Part shown: positions 8,955 to 15,101 of the stretch, piece after piece
Layout of the letters: each line of letters opens with the position of its first letter
Numbering within the stretch: the stretch's first letter is position 1
The notes under the pieces: model-generated
Seen by the model: the letters and a program-made list of their open reading frames with translations, nothing else
What the model was told of the DNA's origin: nothing
The model's database searches: none
Made by a program: the position numbers and the translations under genes
Virus record (IMG/VR): IMGVR_UViG_3300031851_000146
Location: 1 to 26,864 of that record
Strand: one strand, 5' to 3'
Origin: a virus
DNA length: 26,864 nucleotides

Positions 8955-9739
8955 TGGTTACTTTTATTATATGTGTTAAACATTACGAAAACTGTCATTC
9001 ATACAATGATACTTGGGATTTATTAGAAAATACTTTAGTTTCTGTTTTCGGTCAGCTAGATAAAAGATTTGAGGTTATAGTGGTTTCGAATAAGACATTA
9101 AATGAATTCCCAGATAATCCCAAAATTAAAGACATAAAGTTTGTAGAAGTTGATTGGCTCCCTCCATCATTATCCAATGCTTGGCAAATAGGTACTCAAG
9201 TAAGTGTCGATGATGGGATGCGCCAAATTAGATTAGATAGAGGTACTAAATATATTTTGGCTTTAAATGAAGTTGATGATGATAATTACGTTATGTTTGT
9301 TGATGCGGACGACTTCATACATAGAGATTTAGTTAGAACTATTCATAATTCAAACAAAGATTTTTTAAGAATAAATAAAGGTTTTAAAATGGGTATAGAC
9401 GATACGTTTAAACGTGTTGGTGATTTTAATAAAAGATGTGGCACTTGTAATATAACTAAAGCAAGCATACTTAAAAAACAAATTGATTTTAAAAATGTCA
9501 ATCTAAGTTCATGCCAGAATACTATAATCAAATCTACACAAAATTATTATTTGATAAAAGTTATCGGATCTCATGCATTGTCATGGGACTATTTTAACCA
9601 TAAAGGTTATGAAGGTGGGGATATTGAGTTTAGAGCAGCGATATACAACTGCTCTCATAATGAGCAACACTCAGGTAAAGCTAATTTAAAGTACTCTCAG
9701 GAAATTAGTAAGAGTATGAGATTGCATTTTAACATATGA
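8954..9739 (+). CDS. GT2-type (GT-A fold) glycosyltransferase
   Basis: The 261-aa protein begins with the strand-helix of a GT-A nucleotide-sugar fold (VTFIICVKHYENC), has a mid-domain beta strand RFEVIVVSN at residues 38-46, and the DxD motif as VMFVDADDF at residues 113-121. This order is typical of family 2 glycosyltransferases, which attach a sugar from an NDP-sugar. A histidine-rich tail (SWDYFNHKGYEGGD and beyond) may serve acceptor binding. It is AT-rich: one spot-counted 60-nt line (9361-9420) has 27% GC. It sits between the sulfotransferase and UDP-galactopyranose mutase; a galactofuranosyl donor is therefore possible but not shown. Confidence 0.75.
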   Translation: MVTFIICVKHYENCHSYNDTWDLLENTLVSVFGQLDKRFEVIVVSNKTLNEFPDNPKIKDIKFVEVDWLPPSLSNAWQIGTQVSVDDGMRQIRLDRGTKYILALNEVDDDNYVMFVDADDFIHRDLVRTIHNSNKDFLRINKGFKMGIDDTFKRVGDFNKRCGTCNITKASILKKQIDFKNVNLSSCQNTIIKSTQNYYLIKVIGSHALSWDYFNHKGYEGGDIEFRAAIYNCSHNEQHSGKANLKYSQEISKSMRLHFNI

Positions 9740-10728
9740 AGTTTGCTATTGTTGGTTGCGGTTTAAGTGGGATAACAAGTGCGCGATTGCTAAAAGATCA
9801 AGGGCATGAAGTCCAGATTTTTGAATCTCGCAATCATATTGGAGGCAACTGCTATGACAGTAATGTGTGTGGAACTATCATGCATAACTATGGTCCTCAT
9901 ATTTTCCATACTGATGATGAAGAGGTTTTTAAATTTTTGTCTAAATATACAGAATGGACCCCGTTACATTACAGACCAATAGGTCGTACAATAATTGGAG
10001 ATATACCTCTTCCTTATAGCGATAAAGGTTGTGAGGAGGCTATTGGATTTAAACTTACAGAACAAGAAGTTGTTGATCTTGTCTTTTGTGATTATAGCGA
10101 GAAGCAGTGGGGAGTTCCATTTAATGAGATCCCATCAAGCATAACGAATAGAATCCCCAAGACGAAGGGTTATGAAAGCCCAACTTGGTTTGAAGGACAA
10201 AAATATCAATGCGTACCGAAAGAAGGATACACAAAGATGTTTGAAAAAATGCTTGATGGAATTGAGATCTTCTTAGGTTGCTCTAAAAACGATTGGAAAA
10301 ATTCATCTTATGACAGGTTGATTTATACAGGCAAGATAGACGAATATTTTGATAATTGTTACGGGAGTCTACCATATAGAACCCTTGATTTCGAACACAA
10401 GGTAACCTCTAAAAAACAAAATACCTTGGTTTTCAATGAGTGTAATTATAGCAATCCTTGGACTCGCCAATATGATCATTCGTATTTTACAACTGACCAT
10501 AGTGGTTTGACAGTCATAACGAGAGAGTATTCAAGAGATGCTAAAGAGAACGATATTCCTTTTTATCCTATCCCTTGGGGCGACCCACACAAAAAATATA
10601 AGAACTATAAAGCACTAGCAGACAAGGAAAAAAATACAATTTTTTTAGGCAGATTAGCTCAATATAAGTATTTAGATATGTGGATGGCCATAAAACACGC
10701 ATTTCTGAAAATAAAAAAAATAAATTAA
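9736..10728 (+). CDS. glf: UDP-galactopyranose mutase
   Basis: This flavoenzyme interconverts UDP-galactopyranose and UDP-galactofuranose, supplying Galf for cell-surface glycans. Diagnostic features are the N-terminal FAD-binding GCGLSG (residues 7-12), the acidic end of the second strand in IFESRNHIGGNCYD (28-41), the UGM-specific NYGPHIFHT (51-59), and YQCVPKEGYTKMFEKML in the second half. At 330 aa it is shorter than the usual 360-390 aa of bacterial Glf, mostly through a compact mid-section. It overlaps the GT2-like gene by 4 nt (ATGA), so substrate supply and sugar transfer are probably co-expressed. Galf is absent from many bacteria, so the phage may introduce this sugar to its host or virion. 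Confidence 0.93.
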   Translation: MKFAIVGCGLSGITSARLLKDQGHEVQIFESRNHIGGNCYDSNVCGTIMHNYGPHIFHTDDEEVFKFLSKYTEWTPLHYRPIGRTIIGDIPLPYSDKGCEEAIGFKLTEQEVVDLVFCDYSEKQWGVPFNEIPSSITNRIPKTKGYESPTWFEGQKYQCVPKEGYTKMFEKMLDGIEIFLGCSKNDWKNSSYDRLIYTGKIDEYFDNCYGSLPYRTLDFEHKVTSKKQNTLVFNECNYSNPWTRQYDHSYFTTDHSGLTVITREYSRDAKENDIPFYPIPWGDPHKKYKNYKALADKEKNTIFLGRLAQYKYLDMWMAIKHAFLKIKKIN

Positions 10729-10746
10729 GATTTGAGTGTTAATTTG

Positions 10747-10774
10747 TTGAATTATTCTTAGCGTAACCTATAAT
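10747..10774 (+). promoter_or_regulatory. Sigma70-like promoter before the lysis region
   Basis: TTGAAT (10747-10752), a 16-nt spacer and a perfect TATAAT (10769-10774) lie in the 55-nt gap after glf. The -10 box ends 9 nt before ATG 10784, with no Shine-Dalgarno sequence, so the transcript would have a leader of only a few bases at most. Confidence 0.7.
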
Positions 10775-10783
10775 CAGTTACAT

Positions 10784-10972
10784 ATGAACGAAATTACAAT
10801 TACCTTACAAGAAAACGAGGCTAATGCACTTCTTCAGATCATTGATGTCGCTGTAAAAGCTCAAGGACTCCAGATTGCTGAAGCAGGTTCTTTCCTTGCT
10901 ACTAAAATTCAAGAGCAAGCAAAATCGCAATTGCCACAAGCAGAAGCAGAGGCTCCAACAGAAGGCGAATAA
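10784..10972 (+). CDS. Small conserved-looking phage protein, 62 aa
   Basis: A short acidic protein made almost wholly of predicted helix (ITLQENEANALLQIIDVAVK, then a Gln/Ala-rich helix) with a Glu/Ala/Pro tail. It has no membrane segment. I recall similar 60-70 residue proteins in marine phage genomes but know no function. It is the first gene behind a strong promoter-like element and lies 2 nt upstream of the endolysin, so it may be an expression leader or a regulator of lysis; both ideas are inferred. Confidence 0.7.
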   Translation: MNEITITLQENEANALLQIIDVAVKAQGLQIAEAGSFLATKIQEQAKSQLPQAEAEAPTEGE

Positions 10973-10974
10973 AA

Positions 10975-11607
10975 ATGCGTTTTTCTGGTAAAGATCAGAT
11001 CGTCAAAGAGGTTCAAAAAAAACTTGGCCTTAAAGCTGACGGGATTGATGGCCCCGCTACATGGAAAATGATTTGGGAGAATCTTGTCCATGAGGACAAA
11101 GGTGAGCCAGAAAAGCCAGAACTGCCAGTCCAAGAATTTAAAGAGGACTACCCTGAAGTTTACAAAGCTTCTCCAAACCAGTCTGGGACGATAAGACCTA
11201 AGTATGTGATTCTGCATCATAGCAGTGGGAGTCATGATGGGACTCGTTCATGGATTTTAAATGCTGCATCCAAAGTTAGTTACCACTATCTTATTGCGCC
11301 TGATGGATCTCGTACACAATTTGTTTATGATAAGAAAAGAGCTTGGCATGCTGGGAGATCTTCTTGGAAAGGTGTGGGCGGTCTAAATGGTCATAGTATC
11401 GGTATTTCTTTTTATGGGGATACCAACAAACGCACACCAAGTGCTGCTGAAATTGATTCCGCTGCCAAGAAATGCAAATACCTTATGGATAAATTTGACT
11501 TTGGGATTGACAATATTCTAACGCACAAGATGATTGCTCCTAATAGGAAGAATGACCCTTCAGATGAGACTTATCAAAAGGTTATCAATCGCATTAAAGA
11601 GCTTTAG
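10975..11607 (+). CDS. Endolysin: N-acetylmuramoyl-L-alanine amidase with peptidoglycan-binding domain
   Basis: The enzyme cleaves the bond between MurNAc and the first L-Ala of peptidoglycan, releasing progeny at lysis. Residues ~5-37 form a short peptidoglycan-binding unit (VQKKLGLKADGIDGPAT). Residues ~75-200 are an Amidase_2/PGRP-like domain: YVILHHSSG with candidate zinc ligand His81 or His82, SYHYLIAPDG, WHAG at 124-127, NGHSIGISFYG, a second ligand His184 in LTHKMIAPNRKNDPSD, and Asp194. A Pro/Glu-rich linker joins the domains. No signal peptide is visible, so export would need a holin; a holin-like gene lies at 12752. It starts 2 nt after the preceding gene. Confidence 0.93.
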   Translation: MRFSGKDQIVKEVQKKLGLKADGIDGPATWKMIWENLVHEDKGEPEKPELPVQEFKEDYPEVYKASPNQSGTIRPKYVILHHSSGSHDGTRSWILNAASKVSYHYLIAPDGSRTQFVYDKKRAWHAGRSSWKGVGGLNGHSIGISFYGDTNKRTPSAAEIDSAAKKCKYLMDKFDFGIDNILTHKMIAPNRKNDPSDETYQKVINRIKEL

Positions 11608-11626
11608 AGGGTAGTTCATAGAAAAA

Positions 11627-11661
11627 GGCGGGTCCACCCTTGACATATCGGTGGACTCGCC
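11627..11661 (+). promoter_or_regulatory. 12-bp inverted repeat with a consensus -35 box in its loop
   Basis: Arms 11627-11638 and 11650-11661 pair over 12 bp with one G-U, around an 11-nt loop. The loop contains TTGACA (11640-11645). There is no U-run on the + strand, so it is not a standard terminator for the endolysin; on the minus strand the stem would be followed by five Us. It ends 9 nt before ATG 11671. Possible -10 sequences are ATTAAG (spacer 16) or TAAGAT (spacer 18). It could be an operator or promoter, an RNA structure protecting the endolysin mRNA end, or a reverse-strand terminator. Confidence 0.5.
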
Positions 11662-11670
11662 ATTAAGATC

Positions 11671-11967
11671 ATGAGTCAAGAGATAATGAATATTAACGTG
11701 GATCGTCACGACATTTTTGATTATGTTGTAGGAAATGCTACCTATGATCCAATTGAAAAATGCATTGATCCGACATTATATGAAACATATGGGGATTTTA
11801 TCCTCAAAATTTCAGGTCAAGAATATATATATCAGCTAGAAGATTACCAACGTTTCTATAATGAAATGTTTAAGTTGAAAACAAAGGCACTCAACATGCA
11901 AACCTCCGAAATTTTAAGGCTTTGTGAGGAAATTGAAGAGATCGCTCCTAAAATGGTTAGTCTATGA
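11671..11967 (+). CDS. Hypothetical protein, 98 aa
   Basis: I do not recognise the family. The N-terminal half contains conserved-looking aromatic and acidic residues (HDIFDYVVGNATYDPIE, YETYGDFILKISGQEY). The C-terminal half is a probable amphipathic helix (FKLKTKALNMQTSEILRLCEE). It has no membrane segment. It overlaps the MazG-like gene by 4 nt (ATGA), so the two are translationally coupled. The start lies 9 nt after a 12-bp hairpin, without a Shine-Dalgarno sequence. Confidence 0.7.
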   Translation: MSQEIMNINVDRHDIFDYVVGNATYDPIEKCIDPTLYETYGDFILKISGQEYIYQLEDYQRFYNEMFKLKTKALNMQTSEILRLCEEIEEIAPKMVSL

Positions 11968-12332
11968 AATACGAAGAGTTAAGTGAATTAGTAATTAACT
12001 GGGGAGAAGATAAAGGTATCTTTAACAAATCTACTCCATTGCGCCAACTAGATAAGACGCAAGAAGAGCTTGATGAAACAAGAGAAGCTTTAAAGAAGCT
12101 AAATGATTTTGATTATCAACGTGATCTGATGGAAAATATTGGAGTGCCTACTCCAACTAAAGAGGATATTCTTGCAGAAGTTAAGGACGGTATTGGAGAT
12201 ATGCTAGTCACCATTGTTTTATTGGCTAAGATGGTTGATATGGATACGGTTGACAGCTTGGATGCTGCATATAGTGTGATTAAAAAGCGCACAGGTAAGA
12301 TGGTAAATGGACAATTTGTAAAAGACCAGTAA
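11964..12332 (+). CDS. MazG-like nucleotide pyrophosphohydrolase
   Basis: A 122-aa all-helical protein with the metal-binding pattern of the MazG superfamily: QEELDETRE at about residues 32-40, followed by EVKDGIGDML at about 74-83 (EExxE ... ExxxxxxD type). The family hydrolyses NTPs or dNTPs, in some phages also the alarmone ppGpp, to monophosphate plus pyrophosphate. The length fits single-domain phage forms. Together with ThyX and a DUF1599-like protein in this window it suggests control of nucleotide pools during infection. It overlaps the upstream gene by 4 nt. Confidence 0.8.
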   Translation: MKYEELSELVINWGEDKGIFNKSTPLRQLDKTQEELDETREALKKLNDFDYQRDLMENIGVPTPTKEDILAEVKDGIGDMLVTIVLLAKMVDMDTVDSLDAAYSVIKKRTGKMVNGQFVKDQ

Positions 12333-12343
12333 TTGGAGGAGAA

Positions 12344-12571
12344 ATGTTGGTAATGGACGGATACAGTGACTGTGTTGTCGGGGTAGTAGAAAGATTTGGT
12401 CAGGAAGAAATTCTCTGCTACGATAAAGAAAAAGTGCTTTGCAAACTGGAATCTCAAGGTATGAATAGAGATGAAGCAGAAGAGTTTTTCTATTTCAACC
12501 AATTGGGAGCATGGATGGGAGATACTACTCCATGTTTTTTATCAAAAAACTACATTCTAGAAGACAGTTAA
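12344..12571 (+). CDS. Conserved phage protein, 75 aa, with strong ribosome binding site
   Basis: The sequence MDGYSDCVVGVVERFG, KVLCKLESQGMNRDEAEEFF and FNQLGAWMGDTTPCFL matches a small protein family I recall from many phages; its function is unknown. GGAGGA at 12335-12340 is one of the few strong Shine-Dalgarno sequences in the window. It fits ATG 12344 with short spacing; a second ATG at 12353 matches where the conserved part begins, so the true start could be either. Four cysteines are visible; a metal site is possible but unproved. Confidence 0.75.
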   Translation: MLVMDGYSDCVVGVVERFGQEEILCYDKEKVLCKLESQGMNRDEAEEFFYFNQLGAWMGDTTPCFLSKNYILEDS

Positions 12572-12572
12572 A

Positions 12573-12701
12573 ATGAAAAAAGTAAATACTTACCAAGCAA
12601 AGAAGAAGATTAGACGTAAAGGCGTACATGCTAAAAGCAAGACCTCTAAGAATAAAAACTCCACGAACTACAAAAAACCCTATAATGGGCAGGGTCGATA
12701 A
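12573..12701 (+). CDS. Small strongly basic protein, 42 aa
   Basis: ATG at 12573 follows the previous stop by one base. The protein is packed with Lys and Arg and ends NYKKPYNGQGR. The Lys/Arg-Gly-Val-His-(Ala/Ser)-Lys core and the YKKPYxGQGR tail resemble, from memory, a small protein family in T4-like marine phages. Charge and size suggest binding to RNA, DNA or the ribosome, which is inference. Its last codons form the first arm of a GC-rich hairpin (12687-12711). Confidence 0.75.
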   Translation: MKKVNTYQAKKKIRRKGVHAKSKTSKNKNSTNYKKPYNGQGR

Positions 12702-12734
12702 TTCCCTGCCCCATAGCTTGGTGTAATAAGCTAT
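12687..12734 (+). other. Two tandem hairpins between the basic protein and holin-like genes
   Basis: The first hairpin pairs gggcaggg (12687-12694) with ccctgccc (12704-12711) around a 9-nt loop that contains the stop codon of the upstream gene. The second pairs atagctt (12713-12719) with aagctat (12728-12734) around an 8-nt loop. Neither is followed by a U-run, so they are not typical intrinsic terminators. They may act in transcript processing, mRNA stability or control of the holin-like gene. Confidence 0.6.
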
Positions 12735-12745
12735 ACAAACAAAAT
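12718..12745 (+). promoter_or_regulatory. Weak promoter candidate before the holin-like gene
   Basis: TTGGTG (12718-12723), a 16-nt spacer and CAAAAT (12740-12745) sit 6 nt before ATG 12752. The boxes are poor matches, but spacer and distance to the start codon equal those of the stronger promoters in this window. It overlaps the second hairpin. Confidence 0.3.
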
Positions 12746-12751
12746 ATTGTT

Positions 12752-12955
12752 ATGGATATTATTGAGATTATTACATCATTCGTTGAAGATCAGGCTTGGT
12801 TTAACTGGGCTTGTGCTGTTATTGCTGCTGCTAGTGCATTTGCTGCTGCAACCCCAACTCCAAAAGAGGGAACTTGGCTCTCAAAAGCTTATAAAATCGT
12901 AGATTTTCTCAGCGTTAATTTCGGTAAAGCGAAAGACAAGGGAGATAAAAAGTAA
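12752..12955 (+). CDS. Small membrane protein, holin candidate
   Basis: A 67-aa protein with one strongly hydrophobic Ala-rich segment at about residues 18-34 (WACAVIAAASAFAAATP), a second weaker hydrophobic helix (IVDFLSVNFG) and a Lys/Asp-rich C-terminal tail. Size, topology and charged tail fit phage holins, which permeabilise the inner membrane so the endolysin can reach peptidoglycan. The endolysin is 1.1 kb upstream on the same strand. The segment TPTPKEGTWLSKAYKIVDFL resembles holin-like proteins I recall from marine phages. No Shine-Dalgarno sequence is present. Confidence 0.65.
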   Translation: MDIIEIITSFVEDQAWFNWACAVIAAASAFAAATPTPKEGTWLSKAYKIVDFLSVNFGKAKDKGDKK

Positions 12956-12979
12956 GATTAAGACATCTTAATCTAAATA
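12956..12979 (+). promoter_or_regulatory. 18-nt palindrome followed by a CTAAATA motif
   Basis: gattaaga (12956-12963) and tcttaatc (12966-12973) are perfect inverted copies separated by 2 nt. They are followed by CTAAATA (12973-12979), 8 nt before ATG 12988. A CTAAATA-like element is known as a late promoter motif of T4-like cyanophages, so this could be a late promoter with an operator, or a weak hairpin. It is a single occurrence in front of one gene. Confidence 0.35.
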
Positions 12980-12987
12980 ATCAAGCC

Positions 12988-13113
12988 ATGAGGGTAATTT
13001 TCTTATCTGCTATTACATCTTTTTTTTGTTACTCTGCTATCACGCATAAAGTAGAAGCGAAGCAGAAAGAAAAAGAGAAAGAAAAGGCAAAAAAAGAACA
13101 AAAAGAAAAATAA
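12988..13113 (+). CDS. 41-aa protein with hydrophobic N-terminus and Lys/Glu tail, spanin-like candidate
   Basis: The first ~19 residues (MRVIFLSAITSFFCYSAIT) form a signal-anchor or signal peptide. The rest (from HKVEAKQKEKEKEK) is a highly charged helix. A membrane-anchored charged helix next to a holin-like gene and an endolysin suggests a lysis accessory protein such as a very small inner-membrane spanin, but it is much shorter than known i-spanins and no partner is visible. A terminator follows 23 nt after the stop. Confidence 0.55.
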   Translation: MRVIFLSAITSFFCYSAITHKVEAKQKEKEKEKAKKEQKEK

Positions 13114-13135
13114 ACTCAATTTAAATTATTTAAAA

Positions 13136-13160
13136 GCCGTCCTTCGGGACGGTTTTTTTT
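13136..13160 (+). terminator. Rho-independent terminator of the lysis region
   Basis: ccgtcc (13137-13142) and ggacgg (13147-13152) form a perfect 6-bp stem with the stable TTCG tetraloop, followed by eight Ts (13153-13160). This is the clearest intrinsic terminator in the window and separates the lysis region from the sugar-nucleotide operon. Confidence 0.93.
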
Positions 13161-13171
13161 ATTATTAGCTA

Positions 13172-13199
13172 TTGAATTTTTATACGTTTTGGCTAAAAT
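13172..13199 (+). promoter_or_regulatory. Sigma70-like promoter for the sugar-nucleotide operon
   Basis: TTGAAT (13172-13177), a 16-nt spacer and TAAAAT (13194-13199) lie just after the terminator and 6 nt before ATG 13206. No Shine-Dalgarno sequence separates promoter and start codon. Confidence 0.65.
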
Positions 13200-13205
13200 T
13201 AGTCA

Positions 13206-13580
13206 ATGAAGTTAGAACCTGTATTTTCAAAAGTACAAAAACACGCTAAGGGATGGGGGGAAGAAATTTGGATCACTAATAATGATTTGTATTGTGGTAA
13301 GATTTTGAAGTTCAATGAGGGTGCGGAGTTTTCTATGCATTACCATGTCAAGAAAGAGGAGACTTGGGCTGTTATGCAAGGGAAATTGATTTTAAAGTAT
13401 TATGATTTGGGTAATGCGGAAGAAAAACAGGTTGAGTTGAACGAAGGAGACACTGTTCATTTGCGACCATGTATTCCTCACAAGCTTATAGCTCTCAAGG
13501 ATTCTAAAGTTTTTGAAGTTAGCACTCAACATTTTGAGTATGATTCTTATAGAATCCAAAAAGGAGACTCACAAAAATGA
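13206..13580 (+). CDS. Cupin protein, mannose-6-phosphate isomerase type II-like
   Basis: A 124-aa single-cupin protein. It has the metal-site pattern HYHVKKEE (His45, His47, Glu51 or Glu52) and a second motif HLRPCIPHKL with His92. The opening KGWGEEIWITNNDLYCGK is like that of sugar-phosphate isomerase or epimerase cupins found in surface-glycan loci. It heads the four-gene operon and overlaps the kinase by 4 nt (ATGA), so a role in making or isomerising the sugar phosphate is likely. Its substrate cannot be assigned. AAGGAG at 13561-13566 near its end is the ribosome binding site of the next gene. Confidence 0.8.
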   Translation: MKLEPVFSKVQKHAKGWGEEIWITNNDLYCGKILKFNEGAEFSMHYHVKKEETWAVMQGKLILKYYDLGNAEEKQVELNEGDTVHLRPCIPHKLIALKDSKVFEVSTQHFEYDSYRIQKGDSQK

Positions 13581-14323
13581 AAATATTAATTATCGGAGAA
13601 TCTTGTTTAGATATTTTTATTTATGGTTCTGCTGACCGATTATGCCCAGAAGCTCCAGTCCCTGTTTTTAAACAAGAGGATGCAGTTACTTTTATGGGTA
13701 TGGCCTCAAACGTCCATAGAAATGTCATTGCTTGCCTTAATGATTTAGGTAAAGAAGCAGAAGTAGATATTAAAAGCAATAAAAGCACTGGAGCAAAGGC
13801 TAGATATATTGACTCTAGCTCCAATCAAATGTTTTTGCGGGTTGATTCAGACGATTACAAAGAGATTAATAAAATAAAATTAAAAGAAGCAAATGTGTGG
13901 TCTTATGACGCTGTAATCGTTTCTGATTACAACAAGGGATACCTTACAGATAGAGATTTGAAATATATTGCAGATAATTCTCAAATGTCTTTCTTAGACA
14001 CTAAGAAAAAATATAATTCCGATTGGGCTAATTCATTTGACCTAATCAAAATCAACAGAAAGGAATACAAAGAGAATGGATTTAAAGGGATGGGTATGGA
14101 TAACCTTATTGTTACTTTGGGGGGTGAGGGATGTAGGTTCAGAGGAAAGAAACACCCTTTGAAATCTGTGTCTCAAGTAAGAGATGTGAGTGGTGCTGGA
14201 GACACTTTCCTTGCTGCTTTCGCGACTAATTATTTATTTAATCAAGATATAGATTTAGCTATTGATTATGCTCAGATTTGCTGTAGCATCGTCGTCAGTA
14301 AAGCTGGAACAGCAACGATATGA
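13577..14323 (+). CDS. PfkB-family sugar kinase, HldE/RfaE N-domain-like
   Basis: The 248-aa protein has GESCLDIFIYG at the N-terminus, RLCPEAPVPVF (residues 21-31, compare RLSPEAPVPV in HldE), SDYNKG (116-121), the NRKEY segment (160-164), the nucleotide-site strand IVTLGGEGC (178-186), and the PfkB signature DVSGAGDTF (203-211) with catalytic Asp209. HldE's first domain phosphorylates D-glycero-D-manno-heptose 7-phosphate at C1. This copy is shorter than the ~315-330 aa domain, mainly in the lid region, so substrate may differ. It lies directly before a stand-alone version of HldE's second domain, so the bacterial fusion is split here. Confidence 0.8.
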   Translation: MKILIIGESCLDIFIYGSADRLCPEAPVPVFKQEDAVTFMGMASNVHRNVIACLNDLGKEAEVDIKSNKSTGAKARYIDSSSNQMFLRVDSDDYKEINKIKLKEANVWSYDAVIVSDYNKGYLTDRDLKYIADNSQMSFLDTKKKYNSDWANSFDLIKINRKEYKENGFKGMGMDNLIVTLGGEGCRFRGKKHPLKSVSQVRDVSGAGDTFLAAFATNYLFNQDIDLAIDYAQICCSIVVSKAGTATI

Positions 14324-14796
14324 ATCACCCTAAAATAGTTGATACATCTACGATCATGCACCGTTTTTCAATGGGAACGGAAAAGATGGCTTTTACGAAC
14401 GGTTGCTTCGACTTATTTCATGCAGGTCACGCGCACCTTCTCCAATCAATAAAAGAAGATTTACCTGACGATTACAAACTAGTTGTTGGTGTGAATGGAG
14501 ATGAAAGTGTTAAGAAAAATAAGGGTTCAGAAAGGCCCATTATTAGCCAAGAGCAGAGAGCTTTCCTTGTGGCTTGCAATGAGTGTGTTGACTACGTTTT
14601 CGTATTTAATGAAGCAACAGTCTCTGGTTACCTGAGACACTTAAAGCCTTCTCGTTGGTATAAAGGGGGAGATTATAGTATCACTACATTACACCCCGCT
14701 GAGAGAGCAGAGTGTGGGCAAACAGAGGTATATTTCATTCCATTCTCTGAAAATATAAGTGCTACCCAGATTATAACAAAAATTAAAAAATTATGA
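14320..14796 (+). CDS. Sugar-phosphate adenylyltransferase, HldE/RfaE C-domain-like
   Basis: This 158-aa nucleotidyltransferase has TNGCFDLFHAGH (residues 26-37, the HxGH active site), VGVNGDESV (56-64), the ERPI segment (71-74), KGGDYS (115-120) and a C-terminal SATQII (147-152). The last two correspond to KGGDY and STTxII of HldE, which sets it apart from glycerol-3-phosphate or choline-phosphate cytidylyltransferases. In HldE this domain joins AMP to heptose 1-phosphate to give ADP-heptose. A ~25-residue N-terminal extension is present. It overlaps both neighbours by 4 nt, so kinase, transferase and phosphatase are translationally coupled. Confidence 0.82.
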   Translation: MNHPKIVDTSTIMHRFSMGTEKMAFTNGCFDLFHAGHAHLLQSIKEDLPDDYKLVVGVNGDESVKKNKGSERPIISQEQRAFLVACNECVDYVFVFNEATVSGYLRHLKPSRWYKGGDYSITTLHPAERAECGQTEVYFIPFSENISATQIITKIKKL

Positions 14797-15101
14797 AAAC
14801 TTTTATCGTAGATATTGATGGGACTATTTGTACCGACAGTCGGGGTAGCTATGAGTTAGCTCGTCCTATGAAAGCTCGTATTGAGTATTTTAATGGATTA
14901 TTTAATAGCGGGAATAAAATAATCTACTGGACAGCTAGAGGGGCTAACTCAGGTAAAGATTGGTCAGAGTTTACAAAGAAGCAACTTGAAGAGTGGGGAG
15001 TCAAATATACTGAGTTAAGAACAGATAAACCAGCATATGACTTTTGGATTGATGACAAGGCTTACAATGGGAATAGGTTCTTTGATGAACTTTATCTTTA
15101 A
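14793..15101 (+). CDS. Small HAD-family phosphatase
   Basis: A 102-aa HAD protein with the DxDGT nucleophile motif (VDIDGTIC, Asp7 and Asp9), motif II in IIYWTARG, and motif III acidic residues in FWIDDKAYN. It lacks a cap domain, as in compact phosphatases of capsule and LPS loci. In the ADP-heptose route a HAD enzyme (GmhB) removes the C7 phosphate between the kinase and the adenylyltransferase steps, and this gene could fill that role, although it resembles generic capsule-locus HAD proteins more than GmhB itself. It overlaps the adenylyltransferase by 4 nt and ends convergently against a minus-strand gene (4-nt overlap). Confidence 0.78.
   Translation: MKTFIVDIDGTICTDSRGSYELARPMKARIEYFNGLFNSGNKIIYWTARGANSGKDWSEFTKKQLEEWGVKYTELRTDKPAYDFWIDDKAYNGNRFFDELYL

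Noticed and set aside
12687-12711. GC-rich hairpin considered as an intrinsic terminator
   Set aside because: No U-run follows on the + strand, and the true terminator is at 13136-13160.
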